Part shown: positions 15,983-25,653 of the stretch, piece after piece | Numbering within the stretch: the first letter of the stretch is position 1 | Layout of the letters: the number at the start of each line of letters is the position of its first letter | From: Phycisphaerae bacterium | GTDB lineage: Bacteria; Chloroflexota; Anaerolineae; 4572-78; J111 | Direction: 5' to 3' | Assembly: GCA_028285035.1 (NCBI GenBank) | Contig: JANQQF010000135.1 | Span: forward strand, 1-64,000 | Length of the DNA stretch: 64,000 nt | Notes under the pieces: model-generated | What the model was told of the DNA's origin: nothing | Database searches by the model: none | Seen by the model: the letters and a program-made list of their open reading frames with translations, nothing else | Translations under genes and position numbers: made by a program

Positions 15983-18715
15983 TTATTGTATATTGGTTAG
16001 AGCCTCTTCGGCTAAAGCAATTAGGTCTGCTAACTGTGGACCGTAGGCTTCGATGTCAGCCACTTGTGCCAATCCCGATGCTAGTAGCTCGGTGGCTCGC
16101 TCATTTTCATTGAGACCCGCATAGGCCAGACCGCCACCTAGTTCGGCATAGGCGAAGCTCAACCCCTGATCAAAAATAGCTTCGAAGTCATCTTTGGCCG
16201 CTTCGTAATCGCCCATTTTCAGATAAACGTAGCCCCGTGTATCAAGGAGATCGGCATTCCCCTCGCTGATGGGGCGTAGGTCTAATGCTAGGTTGACATC
16301 ATCCAAAGCTTGATCATAGTTTCCGAGCAGGGTGTGAGCTAACGACCTCAGATTATAGGCGGCGTCATACTCTTCATCAAGTTCAATTGCCTGATTGAGA
16401 TCAGCCAAGGCGCTTTCTAAATCGGACTGCATCCAGCCAATTAGACCACGGTCATGATGCAAATCCGCCTGTTCAGGCTCAAGGGCAATCGCTTCATCAA
16501 TGTCGGCTAAAGCCAATTCAAATTCATTTTCTGAGCGATATAGCCAGGATCGCTGCTGATAGGCCTCAACCGACTCGGGATCGAGTTCAATCGCTTCAGT
16601 ATAAGCCTCAAGCGCTAGATCGATCTCTCCCGCAGAAAGATAGGTTGTCGCTTGTTCCAGATAAAAGGAGGTGTCGGTTGACCCTTCTTCAGGGCCTTGT
16701 AGCGTGAATGATTCGAATACGTATTGGATCAGGGGTTGTAAATCCTCAAAGCGATTGCCGCTGCTGATAAATGAGATATTGATTCCACCCGTTCCCGCGT
16801 GGAGATAGACAAACCGTTTGGCTTGTAACAAGCCTCCCTGCATGGATAGCTCCAATACCTCGCCGGATAAACCCTGTTCAACTTCAAGGGGTTCGCGCGA
16901 AAGCACCTCGAAGCCTGCATCTGGGTTGTTAATCACAGAGACAACGAGATCAACGTATTCCTCTTGAGACATTGCCTCAAAACCGTATGACTCTAAATCT
17001 TCGATGGCCAAAGCTAATATCGAGTTATCCTCGCTGATGTAGCAGTCCGAAACGAATTGGCAAACTGGGTTATCACCAAAATCTAGCTCCCAATCAGATG
17101 GACGTAGGTATGTGTAGGGATAAGGGAATAATTCTGACTCAACCATCTCTCCAAAGGGTGAATCAATCACCAACGGGCCTTGCTCTGGCTCGGCAGGGAC
17201 GGCATCCTCGGGAGCCTCATCAACAGTCAGGAAGTAGCCGCCTATTTCATAACCAACCGCATCCTCAACAACAATTAAATGTCTGCCCGTGTATGCTGCT
17301 TTGTAAATTAATTCAGCATTCAAACCAAAGAACCCGCCGCCACTATCATCATCAGAGACGAACTGATTGGTTTGATCTTCCCAGGCGGTGGCGCTAACAA
17401 ATGTATCAACCAGGAGGGAGTCGACGGTGATTGCGATGATGTCGCCTTCTTCCAACTCAATGTTGAAGTAATCAAAATCACCAGGGTAATCGAGATTTCC
17501 TACAAAGGTTTGCGCTAAGTCGAGATCATTGTTATCGTCCACATCCTGATACGGAATGAGGTTGTGGCTACTGCTCACCTCAAAATCGACGGGCTCCTCA
17601 GCAAACGTGTATAGGGTGACAAAGTAGGGAGCGTCCGTATCAATTGTGACCGTTCCAGACTCTTCGCCGGTCACGCCTTCATCGGCATAAGTGACAAGAT
17701 CTCCAAAAACATTGAACACTTCAAAACCGATATCCTCCTCACTGGTGGCTGAAATTTCAACTTCTGTATCTGTTGGCTCATTCAAAAGATACACTGCTGT
17801 GTCCCAATCGGTATCTAACGTGGCTTCAACCTCAAGCTCGCCTCCCTCGGTGGGAAGGGCGCGTGTCCCAAGCCCCTTGATATCCTCACCAGCAATGATT
17901 TTCTCAATACTGGCCACGACATCTGGCGCGGAAGCAACAATGCCGAACTCACCCGCCCCAATAGCATAGCCAGAGATGCCGATGACCTCGCCATTTTCAG
18001 AGGCCAATATTCCCCCGCTCTGCCCTCCCGCGATGCTGGCATCGGTTTGGAAGAAGGTCATATCTCCCGTTTCCCACTCTCGAAGACGAGAGATGATTCC
18101 GCGAGCAATGGTGGGTTGAGGAAAGGTCTCAACTTCGGCTGGATAACCAATCAGGTATACATCGCTTCCGATGACGGAGCTTTCCCCATCAATCAGGGCC
18201 ATTTCTTCAATATCCGTCTCAACGGGGCCGACCACGGCTAAATCCCCGATTAGATCCCAACCCAAAACATCAGCCTCTTCAAATTCGGTTCCATCTGGGA
18301 AAACTATTCGCACCGTTTCAAAGGGCCAAACGACGTGAGCATTGGTAACAATGTAGCCCCCTTCGGTTAAAACACCACTCCCAGAGCCGCTTTCGGTTTC
18401 AACAAAGACAATTGAAGGGGAGATAAGTGAAAATATTTCATTTGAAGTCAGTGGTCCAGGTGTTGGCGTTAAGGTGGGCGTATCTGTTGGGACTGGCGTA
18501 TCCGTTGGCACTGGCGTTTCTGTGGGTTCTGGCGTGAAGGTCGCTGTTGGCTCCGGGGTAGGTGTATCGGTAGGAGCATTCGCCGTTTGCGTCGCAAACA
18601 CCTGCGCTGCTACCTCTGTGGCTTGTGCATCCAATTCAGCTTGAGAGTCACTACAGGCAGCTATTACAAATCCGATGAGCACAACAACTACAAAAAAATA
18701 TCTACTGTTTTTCAT
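15983..18715 (-). CDS. Lipoprotein trypsin-like serine protease with PPC and TPR repeats
   Basis: A 910-aa surface lipoprotein. The signal peptide ends in a lipobox with C21 (VIAAC). A Thr/Pro-rich linker covers 49-88. The S1/HtrA-type protease domain has H127 (TNAHVV), D158 (GDLAVV) and S233 (GGQSGG). Two PPC-like beta domains follow (about 280-480), then a domain of unknown type, and at least four TPR units near the C-terminus (ALEAYTEAIELDP, ALADIDEAIALEP and similar). HtrA-like proteases with TPRs often act in envelope quality control. The ATG at 18715 is used; a TTG at 18730 is in frame but sits on the only AAAGGA. No operon partner is clear. Confidence 0.85.
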   Translation of the reverse strand: MKNSRYFFVVVVLIGFVIAACSDSQAELDAQATEVAAQVFATQTANAPTDTPTPEPTATFTPEPTETPVPTDTPVPTDTPTLTPTPGPLTSNEIFSLISPSIVFVETESGSGSGVLTEGGYIVTNAHVVWPFETVRIVFPDGTEFEEADVLGWDLIGDLAVVGPVETDIEEMALIDGESSVIGSDVYLIGYPAEVETFPQPTIARGIISRLREWETGDMTFFQTDASIAGGQSGGILASENGEVIGISGYAIGAGEFGIVASAPDVVASIEKIIAGEDIKGLGTRALPTEGGELEVEATLDTDWDTAVYLLNEPTDTEVEISATSEEDIGFEVFNVFGDLVTYADEGVTGEESGTVTIDTDAPYFVTLYTFAEEPVDFEVSSSHNLIPYQDVDDNNDLDLAQTFVGNLDYPGDFDYFNIELEEGDIIAITVDSLLVDTFVSATAWEDQTNQFVSDDDSGGGFFGLNAELIYKAAYTGRHLIVVEDAVGYEIGGYFLTVDEAPEDAVPAEPEQGPLVIDSPFGEMVESELFPYPYTYLRPSDWELDFGDNPVCQFVSDCYISEDNSILALAIEDLESYGFEAMSQEEYVDLVVSVINNPDAGFEVLSREPLEVEQGLSGEVLELSMQGGLLQAKRFVYLHAGTGGINISFISSGNRFEDLQPLIQYVFESFTLQGPEEGSTDTSFYLEQATTYLSAGEIDLALEAYTEAIELDPESVEAYQQRSWLYRSENEFELALADIDEAIALEPEQADLHHDRGLIGWMQSDLESALADLNQAIELDEEYDAAYNLRSLAHTLLGNYDQALDDVNLALDLRPISEGNADLLDTRGYVYLKMGDYEAAKDDFEAIFDQGLSFAYAELGGGLAYAGLNENERATELLASGLAQVADIEAYGPQLADLIALAEEALTNIQ

Positions 18716-19070
18716 TAGCTTCGGTTCCAATCCTTTTATCAGTGGGTGCTAAATTTTGGTACATAATCGTCCACGAACAACAAATTTGTATCAATCCATT
18801 TAGATTTGATAAAAATTTTGCCGACAGTCCTTTGATTATTATAAAACAGTCATGACCAAGAGACAATACGGCTGAATTCCAATGTCGCTCTACTGAAAAT
18901 TCGGTGTGAGGGTGGGTTATAAATGAAAACATCCCACATTTTGGAAGAATGTGGGATGTTTTATGTCAGATTGAACAATTTTGAAGATTTGTTTTACTTA
19001 GGGCTTACATAGAATAGAGATAAATTGTCGGTTTAGCTTGCCGACACCGGACATTTCTTCCCTGAACCCG
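18716..19070. other. Intergenic region with bidirectional hairpin
   Basis: About 355 bases between the serine protease start and the truncated GAF gene. It contains the terminator at 18926-18962. The stretch 19060-19100 around the GAF stop resembles dispersed 'tttcgacaggct' repeat sequence. Nothing else was seen. Confidence 0.5.
18926..18962. terminator. Bidirectional intrinsic terminator
   Basis: A 15-bp stem aaaacatcccacatt / aatgtgggatgtttt with a 7-nt loop; the A/T ends supply a U-run on either strand. It would end transcripts coming from the GAF fragment. Confidence 0.75.
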
Positions 19071-19394
19071 TTAATTTCGACAGGCTACAAAAACTGAGTC
19101 ACGGCCTTGGTTACTGAGCGCATACGGGATCATCCTCCCCGTCGGTTGGTCGACCAATAAGATTGCCCCATATTCATAGCCCATCGTCTCTTCCAAAACC
19201 GATATTATCTTTTGGGCAACATCCTCATCCGAAGATGACTGTTGGATATTCCAACTGGCCTGATAGATAGCCTCCAGTTCATTGGTGATTCTAACCTGAT
19301 GCTTTTCAATTTGCTTCAATCGCTTAATCTGTCGGCGTAACTCGACAATTTCTTTCTGAAGTTGTGTTTGCGTTTGTGTATTTGAGTTAGACAT
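19071..19394 (-). pseudogene. Truncated coiled-coil/GAF sensor fragment
   Basis: A 107-aa frame with a coiled coil (residues 10-45, QKEIVELRRQIKRLKQIE) followed by the first half of a GAF domain (GYEYGAILLVDQPTGRMIPYA). A GAF domain should run about 100 residues more, but the frame stops soon after SNQGRD inside sequence that resembles a dispersed repeat (cctgtcgaaattaacgggtt on the coding strand). It is most likely the 5' remnant of a sensor kinase or phosphatase gene. A short functional adaptor cannot be excluded. It has one of three matching promoter-like elements upstream. Confidence 0.6.
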
Positions 19395-19719
19395 CTTTTA
19401 TTACGTGGCAGTTTACTGTTTTGATGCTACTTCTCTGAAGAATACAAACTCATATATCAGCGAGTGTTTTGAGATTTTACTACATTCACCCGATTCCTCA
19501 AAAAGAAAAAATAGCTCTGGTATCAATCACCTGAATGATGTATCAATCGACCCCAATTAGAAAAAATATAGAGAAAATCTATGTATCTTATTGATTTTTT
19601 ATACTGTTATTCTATGTCTAATTGAGATATACTTCCAAATAGAAATTAGCGAAATTACTTCAACAACTGATGATTGACAAACGTGATGATCAGTCTATTG
19701 GCTCGTTTACAGGGGACTA
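19395..19719. other. Divergent intergenic region
   Basis: AT-rich 325 bases between the GAF fragment and the FAD oxidoreductase, diverging. It holds promoter-like element A for the minus strand. For the plus strand TTGATT and TATGTC at 17-nt spacing near 19590-19616 are possible but weak. Confidence 0.45.
19457..19511 (-). promoter_or_regulatory. Shared promoter-like element, copy A
   Basis: On the minus strand a T-rich stretch leads into TTGAGG (19501-19496), a 16-nt spacer and TAAAAT (19479-19474). Hand alignment with copy B gives 44 of 55 identical bases without gaps. It lies 80 nt before the GAF fragment start. Confidence 0.5.
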
Positions 19720-20805
19720 ATGATGGAAAAACAAACAGATGTACTGGTGATTGGCGGTGGTTTTGGCGGTGTTACGGTCGCCCAAACGCTGGCAAAAAAT
19801 GGGGTTGACGTGACCTTGGTCGACCGGAAAAATTATGCTGAAGTGACATTTGCCACATTGCGCAACGTGGCTGACCCAAAAATTCTGGGGAATACGCCAC
19901 GCAAACGTTACAGTGATTTTATCAATGGAACATTCATTCAGGCTGGCATAGAGTCTATGAATGATCAGGAAGCGACACTCACAAATGGGGAAATCATTCG
20001 ATTTAACCGAGCGGTCATTGCCTCAGGTAGCCGTTACCCCACCCTACCGCTAGCAAAGTCCAATTCTGCCCTTGACTATGATGAACGCAACCAGGAAATG
20101 CTGACGGCCCACGAAGTACTGACCGCTGCAAAGTCGGTTCTGGTGATCGGCGGTGGAGTCGTGGGGGTCGAGTTTGCTGGGGAAATCGCGAGCGCCTTCC
20201 CTGATAAGGACATCACGTTAGCGCATGCCAGCGATAGGCTATTGAATAACTTGAAACCCAAGGCACAACGGAAAGCCTTAGAGCAATTAACCGCTAAAGG
20301 GGTAACGGTAAAATTCAACCGCAGGTTTGCTAAAGATGGCGATGTGTATCGCTGCTCGAAAAGTAATGAAATCCTTCAGCCAGACATTGCCTATGTATGT
20401 GTTGGGCAAGTCCCCAACACCGAATTTTTGCAAGCGGAGCTGCCAGATGTGCTTGATGACAAAGGTTTGGTCAAGGTTGACGCCTACATGAAGGTGCAGG
20501 GCTATGAGAATCTTTATGCTTTGGGCGATTGCGCTACCCTTGATCACAATAAACATGGGTATCTGGCCACAGTACAGGGGAATAAATTAGCGGATACGCT
20601 CCTAAAATCGGCAAATGGAAAAAAGATTAAACCGTATAAAACACCGCCGTTTGTCGTCGTAACGCCGGTCGGAACGGACGCTGGGGTGGCCCAACTACCG
20701 TTTGCGGTGACAACGATGAAATTTATCGTGAACCTGAAACAGAAAGATCTTGGTATCAGTCAAATATACAAAATCTACGGAACTGAACCAGACAAGTTGA
20801 ATTGA
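19720..20805 (+). CDS. FAD-dependent NADH oxidoreductase (NDH-2/AIF/FSP1-like)
   Basis: A 361-aa two-dinucleotide-binding flavoprotein. The FAD motif VIGGGFGG starts near residue 9, the NAD(P)H motif VIGGGVVG near 141, and LYALGDCA near 267 binds FAD. These enzymes pass electrons from NAD(P)H to quinones or other acceptors. No membrane anchor is obvious. AGGGG precedes the two possible ATGs at 19720 and 19723. It heads a plus-strand run with two SDRs. It could supply electrons to other redox enzymes here, but that is inference. Confidence 0.85.
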   Translation: MMEKQTDVLVIGGGFGGVTVAQTLAKNGVDVTLVDRKNYAEVTFATLRNVADPKILGNTPRKRYSDFINGTFIQAGIESMNDQEATLTNGEIIRFNRAVIASGSRYPTLPLAKSNSALDYDERNQEMLTAHEVLTAAKSVLVIGGGVVGVEFAGEIASAFPDKDITLAHASDRLLNNLKPKAQRKALEQLTAKGVTVKFNRRFAKDGDVYRCSKSNEILQPDIAYVCVGQVPNTEFLQAELPDVLDDKGLVKVDAYMKVQGYENLYALGDCATLDHNKHGYLATVQGNKLADTLLKSANGKKIKPYKTPPFVVVTPVGTDAGVAQLPFAVTTMKFIVNLKQKDLGISQIYKIYGTEPDKLN

Positions 20806-20847
20806 CTCCTAAAACGTGCTTCAGATGTTAGGATACATATAAGGAAA

Positions 20848-21600
20848 ATGAACATGAAACTTAAAAACAAAGTGGCCGTCATCACAGGTGGTAATCGTGG
20901 GATCGGCCTCGCAATTGCCGACACATTTAGGCACGAAGGGGCTAACCTGGCCATCTTTGGGCGAAGCGCCGATACCTTGGCTGCTGCAGAACGCCAGCTT
21001 GGTAACACAACCCTCGCTGTCAGGGGAAGCGTGACCAAGCTGCCTGACCTTGAGCGTCTTTTCGAAACGACTGCAGAGCGATTTGGCAAGGTTGACCTAC
21101 TCATCGCGAACGCCGGTGGCATCAACTTCACCCCGCTTGGGCACACTACAGAGGAGGACTTCGACTTGGCAAGCGATCTTAACTTCAAAGCAGTCTTCTT
21201 TACTGTACAAGCCGCACTACCCCATCTTACCGACGGCGCTTCGGTGATCATCATTGGCAATGCGCTGACATCGACCCCGGTTGTCGGGCCATCGGTGGCA
21301 ATCGCTGCCAAGGCGGCGGTCAAATCGCTGGCTCGCACCTTCGCTGTTGAACTTGCCCCCCGTGGGATCAGAGTCAACGTCTTGAGCCCAGGTCCCACCG
21401 CCACGGGTGCCCCTGCGCCTGCTGAGGTGTCTGACGAAATGAGCGAACGAATCGCGAAACAGATCCCTCTGGGACGATGGGGTAACCCACAGGACGTCGC
21501 GAAAGCCGCTCTCTTTCTTGCCAGCGAAGACTCCGCCTTTATTACTGGCGATGATCTGCGTGTAGGCGGTGGCATTGGCATGGGCTGGGTTCCGTTCTAA
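20848..21600 (+). CDS. SDR-family protein lacking the catalytic Tyr
   Basis: A 250-aa classical-type short-chain dehydrogenase fold. The cofactor motif TGGNRGIG (14-21) and NAG (near 87) are intact, and the C-terminal GDDLRVGGG is typical. The active-site YxxxK is changed: the segment reads SVAIAAK, with Ala where Tyr should be. The protein may bind NAD(P) without normal oxidoreductase activity, or use another residue. Its GC and codon choice look richer in G/C than the flanking genes, suggesting separate acquisition. AAGGAA precedes the ATG. It sits 42 nt behind the FAD oxidoreductase. Confidence 0.85.
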   Translation: MNMKLKNKVAVITGGNRGIGLAIADTFRHEGANLAIFGRSADTLAAAERQLGNTTLAVRGSVTKLPDLERLFETTAERFGKVDLLIANAGGINFTPLGHTTEEDFDLASDLNFKAVFFTVQAALPHLTDGASVIIIGNALTSTPVVGPSVAIAAKAAVKSLARTFAVELAPRGIRVNVLSPGPTATGAPAPAEVSDEMSERIAKQIPLGRWGNPQDVAKAALFLASEDSAFITGDDLRVGGGIGMGWVPF

Positions 21601-21667
21601 AGAGCAGGTTGCTGGGACGATGAAGGTGGGCAGGATTGTTGGTAGGAGCACCCAATGGAGAATGATT

Positions 21668-22465
21668 ATGAAAAATTTCAAGAATAAAGTTGTTGTTATC
21701 ACAGGAGGTGCGACTGGCATAGGCTTTTCCTTTGCCAAACGCTTTGGGCAAGAAGGGGCCAAGGTCGTTATTGCGTCTCGCAGGATGCAACGGGTCAATC
21801 AAGCGGTTAAGAAGCTGCAAGCCTTAGGCATTGAAGCCGCAGGAACCACCTGTGATGTAGCCATTTTATCCGATGTCGAAGCCTTAGCAGACTTTGCTTG
21901 GCGCGAATTTGGTCAGGTCGATGTCATTCTAAACAATGCCGGAGTGGGGCCGACCCTAAAATCAGTGATCGATATGAGTCGGGCAGATATTATGCAACTA
22001 TTAGAGATCAATCTTTTGGGGGCTTGGTATGGGGTCTCGGTCTTTGGCAAGCGAATGATCGCACAGGGAACGTCGTGTGCGATTTATAATATGGGCTCGG
22101 AAAATAGCTTTTTCAATGTGATCCCAAGGATCAGCGGGTACGTTGCCAGTAAACATGCCCTCCATGCGATGACGGTTTCGCTTCGAGAGGAAGTACCGGA
22201 CTTCGTGGAGGTTGGTTTGATTTGCCCCGGTATCGTCAACTCTGAAATAGGCGGTGGTATCACCTTTGGCATGGATACCGATAAATTTACGGGGATTGCC
22301 ATGTCACAAATCAAAGCAGGCAAGTTCTACATTGTATCTCACGCTTACAATATCGTTCGCATCAACGAACGTCATGCTGAGATCACAAAAGCCTATGAGA
22401 CCTACGCCCCGCGCTATGAAGGGGACATAGAATTCGACGGCCGTGCTATGATGTCCAGACGATAA
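21668..22465 (+). CDS. SDR-family oxidoreductase
   Basis: A 265-aa short-chain dehydrogenase. The TGGATGIG cofactor loop, NNAG, the Ser region (NMGSENS) and the catalytic YVASK are all intact. It should reduce or oxidise a hydroxyl/keto group with NAD(P)H. The ATG at 21668 has GGAG at exactly 7 nt; ATGs further upstream in frame are less suitable. It is next to the Tyr-less SDR on the same strand, 67 nt apart. The substrate is unknown. Confidence 0.88.
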   Translation: MKNFKNKVVVITGGATGIGFSFAKRFGQEGAKVVIASRRMQRVNQAVKKLQALGIEAAGTTCDVAILSDVEALADFAWREFGQVDVILNNAGVGPTLKSVIDMSRADIMQLLEINLLGAWYGVSVFGKRMIAQGTSCAIYNMGSENSFFNVIPRISGYVASKHALHAMTVSLREEVPDFVEVGLICPGIVNSEIGGGITFGMDTDKFTGIAMSQIKAGKFYIVSHAYNIVRINERHAEITKAYETYAPRYEGDIEFDGRAMMSRR

Positions 22466-22540
22466 GCCACGATCGAAGGGGGATAAACCGCTAAGTACTT
22501 AACTGGGGACAACTGCCCTAAAACGTGGTCGCCTGTTTTC

Positions 22541-22607
22541 GCAACGAATTACACGAATTTTCACTAATTTTATGTCTTTATTCGTGTTAATTCGATCAAT
22601 TCGTTGC
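22541..22607. repeat. Inverted repeat (gcaacgaatt / aattcgttgc)
   Basis: Outer 10-bp arms at 22541-22550 and 22598-22607 are perfect, and inner acacgaat / attcgtgt also pair. It resembles dispersed 'caacgaattacacgaat' sequences of intergenic DNA. It could end the SDR transcript. Confidence 0.55.
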
Positions 22608-22714
22608 CGATTTTGCGTCGGCTTTGATTATCACCTTTTAGTGCGGTGCTTCCCTTAACTAATTGGCTCCAATTCTTTAAAGATCTCTTTGGATTCCTAC
22701 TTTACCTCTACCTT

Positions 22715-22723
22715 TGTTATACT
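22715..22723 (+). promoter_or_regulatory. Extended -10 promoter for the luciferase-like gene
   Basis: TGTTATACT matches TGn plus a -10 hexamer (TATACT). No -35 at correct spacing is evident. It would give a leader of about 77 nt. Confidence 0.45.
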
Positions 22724-22806
22724 CGGGCAACATACTTATCGAAGGATGTATGTTCTGTAACAATCGAGATAAAACATCGATCATTGATAAAATAGGGGAG
22801 GCTATT

Positions 22807-23694
22807 ATGGAAGTTGGGGTAATCATTCCCAATGCTGGCCCCAAAGCCAGCGTTGAAAATATTGTAACCACCGCCCGTTGGGCTGAAGAGTTGGGGTATC
22901 ACTCCTTATGGCTCACCGATCACGTCGTGTTGGCTGATCAAGTGAATGCCCATTATCCTTATCGATCACACGGGCGCTGGGATTATCCCTCTGATACGGT
23001 CTGGCTGGACCCCTTGCTAACCTTGGCCTGGGCCGGACAAGCCGCACCCACCCTCAAGTTAGGCACCTCGGTGCTGGTCCTGCCGATTCGAAATCCAGTG
23101 TTATTAGCGAAACAGATGGCCACCCTTGATTTTTTAAGTGGGGGGCGAGTGATTTTGGGGGCGGGCGCAGGCTGGATGGAAGAGGAATTTGATATCATTG
23201 GTGAGTCCTTCAAAAATCGGGGACGGCGTGCGCTGGAAATGGTTGAACTGATGCGTCAATTTTGGCGAGGGGAGATGGTTCGTTTTCAAGGCGAGTTTTA
23301 TCAAATTCCGAGCGGACAGATGGCCCCTCGCTCTACCCAAGAAACCATCCCCGTCGTGTGGGGTGGGCACAGCCAAGCGACGCTCAAACGGGTCGCTAAA
23401 GCGGGTGATGGCTGGCACCCCACCCAAATTAGCCTCGATCAACTGGCCGAGGGCTTGCAACACCTTCGACAATATTGTACCGAATATGATCGCGCTTATG
23501 ACAGCCTCACCATCATTGCTCGCCCCGGCGACACGTATCCCATTACCCCCGAAACCCAAGCCCGTCACCGTGAACTTGGTGTTGACCATCTTGTTGTCGA
23601 TACACCTATTAAGGAAGTGGATCCCGACCTAAACCTATTGCGGGCACAGATGGAGCGCGTCGCTGAGATATGTGGGTTGGAGGCTAGGGCTTAG
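22807..23694 (+). CDS. Luciferase-like (LLM class) F420/FMN-dependent oxidoreductase
   Basis: A 295-aa TIM-barrel oxidoreductase of the bacterial luciferase-like superfamily. The opening VGVIIPNAGP strand, LTDHVVL and GAGWMEEEF segments are typical, most like F420-dependent members. The substrate is unknown. The ATG at 22807 is chosen for GGGGAGG 6 nt upstream; the frame is open further upstream but that part shows no similarity. It is a single-gene unit with its own promoter. Confidence 0.85.
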   Translation: MEVGVIIPNAGPKASVENIVTTARWAEELGYHSLWLTDHVVLADQVNAHYPYRSHGRWDYPSDTVWLDPLLTLAWAGQAAPTLKLGTSVLVLPIRNPVLLAKQMATLDFLSGGRVILGAGAGWMEEEFDIIGESFKNRGRRALEMVELMRQFWRGEMVRFQGEFYQIPSGQMAPRSTQETIPVVWGGHSQATLKRVAKAGDGWHPTQISLDQLAEGLQHLRQYCTEYDRAYDSLTIIARPGDTYPITPETQARHRELGVDHLVVDTPIKEVDPDLNLLRAQMERVAEICGLEARA

Positions 23695-23766
23695 CGTCTA
23701 CGAACTGAGCGGTCAGGGATTGCACTCTCACATCGCTCTACTGGATCCACTTCGCCCGCTCGCCAT

Positions 23767-24522
23767 TCACTCAGATTGAAAGAATTTCGTAACCTCATTA
23801 GCGAATGCTTTGATGAGCCTGGCCCCCAACTCCGTCGTTGCCCCTCGTGCATCGCCTATGATGCCATTCGGGGTCACCGAATCGAAACCATCTCGAATGA
23901 TGCGTGTTACTACATCTTTTGATAGTTCGGTTTGGAATCCGGCTGCTGCAAGGTCAAGGCGCACCAGCTCTGGATGAAGGCTGAGCATAATGGATGTCTC
24001 AGCCAGATCCGCATGGCCGCCAACTCTGTGGCCCAGCCCAAGCTCTGCTTCGGCTTCATTTCGGAACAACTCAATAAGCCCCATGAGATCAGTGTAACTT
24101 TCTACGACTGATTCACCGGACGCCTCCTGGAGGCGTCCCTCCATCTCTATGAGTGGCGCGAAGTTTCCCCCATGGGTCGGAACGATGAGTATCCGCTCAA
24201 ACCCGTGATGTACCAGGCTGGTCACATAGTCTTTAACGATGGCCTCGAATGTTTCTTGCCTCAGGGAGATCGTTCCTGAGAATGCCATGTGATGCTCCGA
24301 AACTCCAACGCGAATCGTTGGAGCGACCAATACACGACCCAGTCGCCGGGCGACCTCCAAGGCCACGCGGCTCCCGAATTCGGCATCCATGAAGAGCGGG
24401 AGATGAGGCCCATGCTGCTCCACCGCGCCGCACGCGAACAACACGGTTCGCCATCCATCCTCGATGCGCTCACGTATCTCTGGCGAGCGGAGTCTCTCGA
24501 GTCGTATTTCCAGTTCAGTCAT
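23767..24522 (-). CDS. Creatininase-family amidohydrolase
   Basis: A 251-aa metal-dependent hydrolase of the creatininase / mycofactocin MftE-type family. Metal ligands are visible in GAVEQHGPHLPLFMD, in THGGNF and in GGHADLAETS. Such enzymes cleave cyclic or linear amide bonds. AAGGAG lies 6 nt before the ATG at 24522. It follows the alcohol-dehydrogenase-like gene by 17 nt. GC content is visibly higher than in its neighbour. No mftA-F genes are nearby, so a mycofactocin role is not supported here. Confidence 0.85.
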   Translation of the reverse strand: MTELEIRLERLRSPEIRERIEDGWRTVLFACGAVEQHGPHLPLFMDAEFGSRVALEVARRLGRVLVAPTIRVGVSEHHMAFSGTISLRQETFEAIVKDYVTSLVHHGFERILIVPTHGGNFAPLIEMEGRLQEASGESVVESYTDLMGLIELFRNEAEAELGLGHRVGGHADLAETSIMLSLHPELVRLDLAAAGFQTELSKDVVTRIIRDGFDSVTPNGIIGDARGATTELGARLIKAFANEVTKFFQSE

Positions 24523-24539
24523 TGAATGCTCCTTTTTAT

Positions 24540-25589
24540 TCAATAGGTCAGAATAACCTTTGTGGTATCCTCAGGCCGCGACTCAATCAATTGATAGGCA
24601 TCGGCTGCATTTTCGAATGGGATACGATGCGTCACCAGCTCCTCTGTTTCTAATTGGTCTGTAGCCAATACATTAATCGCTGTTTGATGAATCCGGCCCC
24701 TGTCCCAAGTGGGGTGGTCCCGATGCGGACACCCCCAGACGCCCATACTCGACAGTAAGTTTACGCGGTTATGATGCCACTCTGCACCGAGGGTCAGGGG
24801 GGTGCCTCCGCCACGATAGAAGCCGCCACTAATCACCGTTCCTCCCATCTTAACAACCCGAATGGCATCATTTAGAGCGCGATAGTTGCCAGAAAATTCA
24901 ATAGCCGTGTCCGCGCCATGATAAGGGGTGTTGGCCTTGATGGCATAGGCCACATCCTCATTGGTCGGATCATAAGCTGCATCCGCAGCAAACCCAAGGG
25001 CTAGTTCTCGCCGCGACATGAGCGGATCAACGGCAGCGACCCACGCCGCACCGTTAAGTTTTGCCAGTTGCACTGCTAACAGTCCTATCACGCCCATCCC
25101 AAACACCACCACATAGTCGCCTAATTTGATATGCGCATCATGAATTGCCTGCAAAGCAACGCCAGCCAAAGCCAAGAAGATACCCCGTTCAGGTAAGAAG
25201 CCATCTGGTAATGGCACAATCCGGCTCAACAGGGTCGTCGTATTTTCATGAAAGGTATGCGTTTGTCGATGAGGGAAAGGCAAATGTACCAGTTGTCCAA
25301 TGTTAAAACGTTCCACATCTGGAGCAACATCAATTACCTCACCGATCCACTCGTACCCCAACGAAATTGAACCAGACAAGGGTTCTTTTCGAGGCACAAA
25401 TAAACGTAGTTCTTCATCAAACTCTTGTTCGACAAAAGGGTTATTGCCTGAAAATAAATTCAACTCCGTGCCATGGCTAATTCCACTCATAATCGCCCGG
25501 GCTCGTACTTCGCCAGATTTGAGTGGCGGATCATCATAAGAGACAAGCTCGACCTCGGAAGGAGCGGTCAGTTGAAGTTCTAGGGGCAT
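24540..25589 (-). CDS. Medium-chain (zinc-type) dehydrogenase-like protein
   Basis: A 349-aa MDR-superfamily protein with an N-terminal GroES-like domain and a Rossmann domain (VFGMGVIGLLAVQ near 165). The first catalytic zinc ligand is not a Cys: the usual GICGTD segment reads GISHGTE, so the zinc site is altered. Related proteins act on threonine-like or bacteriochlorophyllide-type substrates. It leads a two-gene unit with the creatininase-like gene and has copy B of the shared promoter-like element 80 nt upstream. Confidence 0.82.
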   Translation of the reverse strand: MPLELQLTAPSEVELVSYDDPPLKSGEVRARAIMSGISHGTELNLFSGNNPFVEQEFDEELRLFVPRKEPLSGSISLGYEWIGEVIDVAPDVERFNIGQLVHLPFPHRQTHTFHENTTTLLSRIVPLPDGFLPERGIFLALAGVALQAIHDAHIKLGDYVVVFGMGVIGLLAVQLAKLNGAAWVAAVDPLMSRRELALGFAADAAYDPTNEDVAYAIKANTPYHGADTAIEFSGNYRALNDAIRVVKMGGTVISGGFYRGGGTPLTLGAEWHHNRVNLLSSMGVWGCPHRDHPTWDRGRIHQTAINVLATDQLETEELVTHRIPFENAADAYQLIESRPEDTTKVILTY

Positions 25590-25653
25590 CGTTGCTATCC
25601 TTTCGCACTATCCCGTTGTGATTAGTTATTTGTAATATCAATAAATCTATAGG

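Larger units (their letters stand above)
22466..22806. other. Intergenic region with inverted repeat
   Basis: 341 bases between the SDR and the luciferase-like gene. They hold the inverted repeat 22541-22607 and an extended -10 at 22715-22723, and no convincing gene. Confidence 0.5.

Noticed and set aside
20775..21581. Long minus-strand open frame opposite the Tyr-less SDR
   Set aside because: It is fully antisense to a clear SDR, has no domain and a composition of shadow type (Ser/Ala/Arg-rich).
23767..24522. Mycofactocin gene cluster
   Set aside because: Only a creatininase-family gene is present; there is no mftA, mftC or other marker close by.
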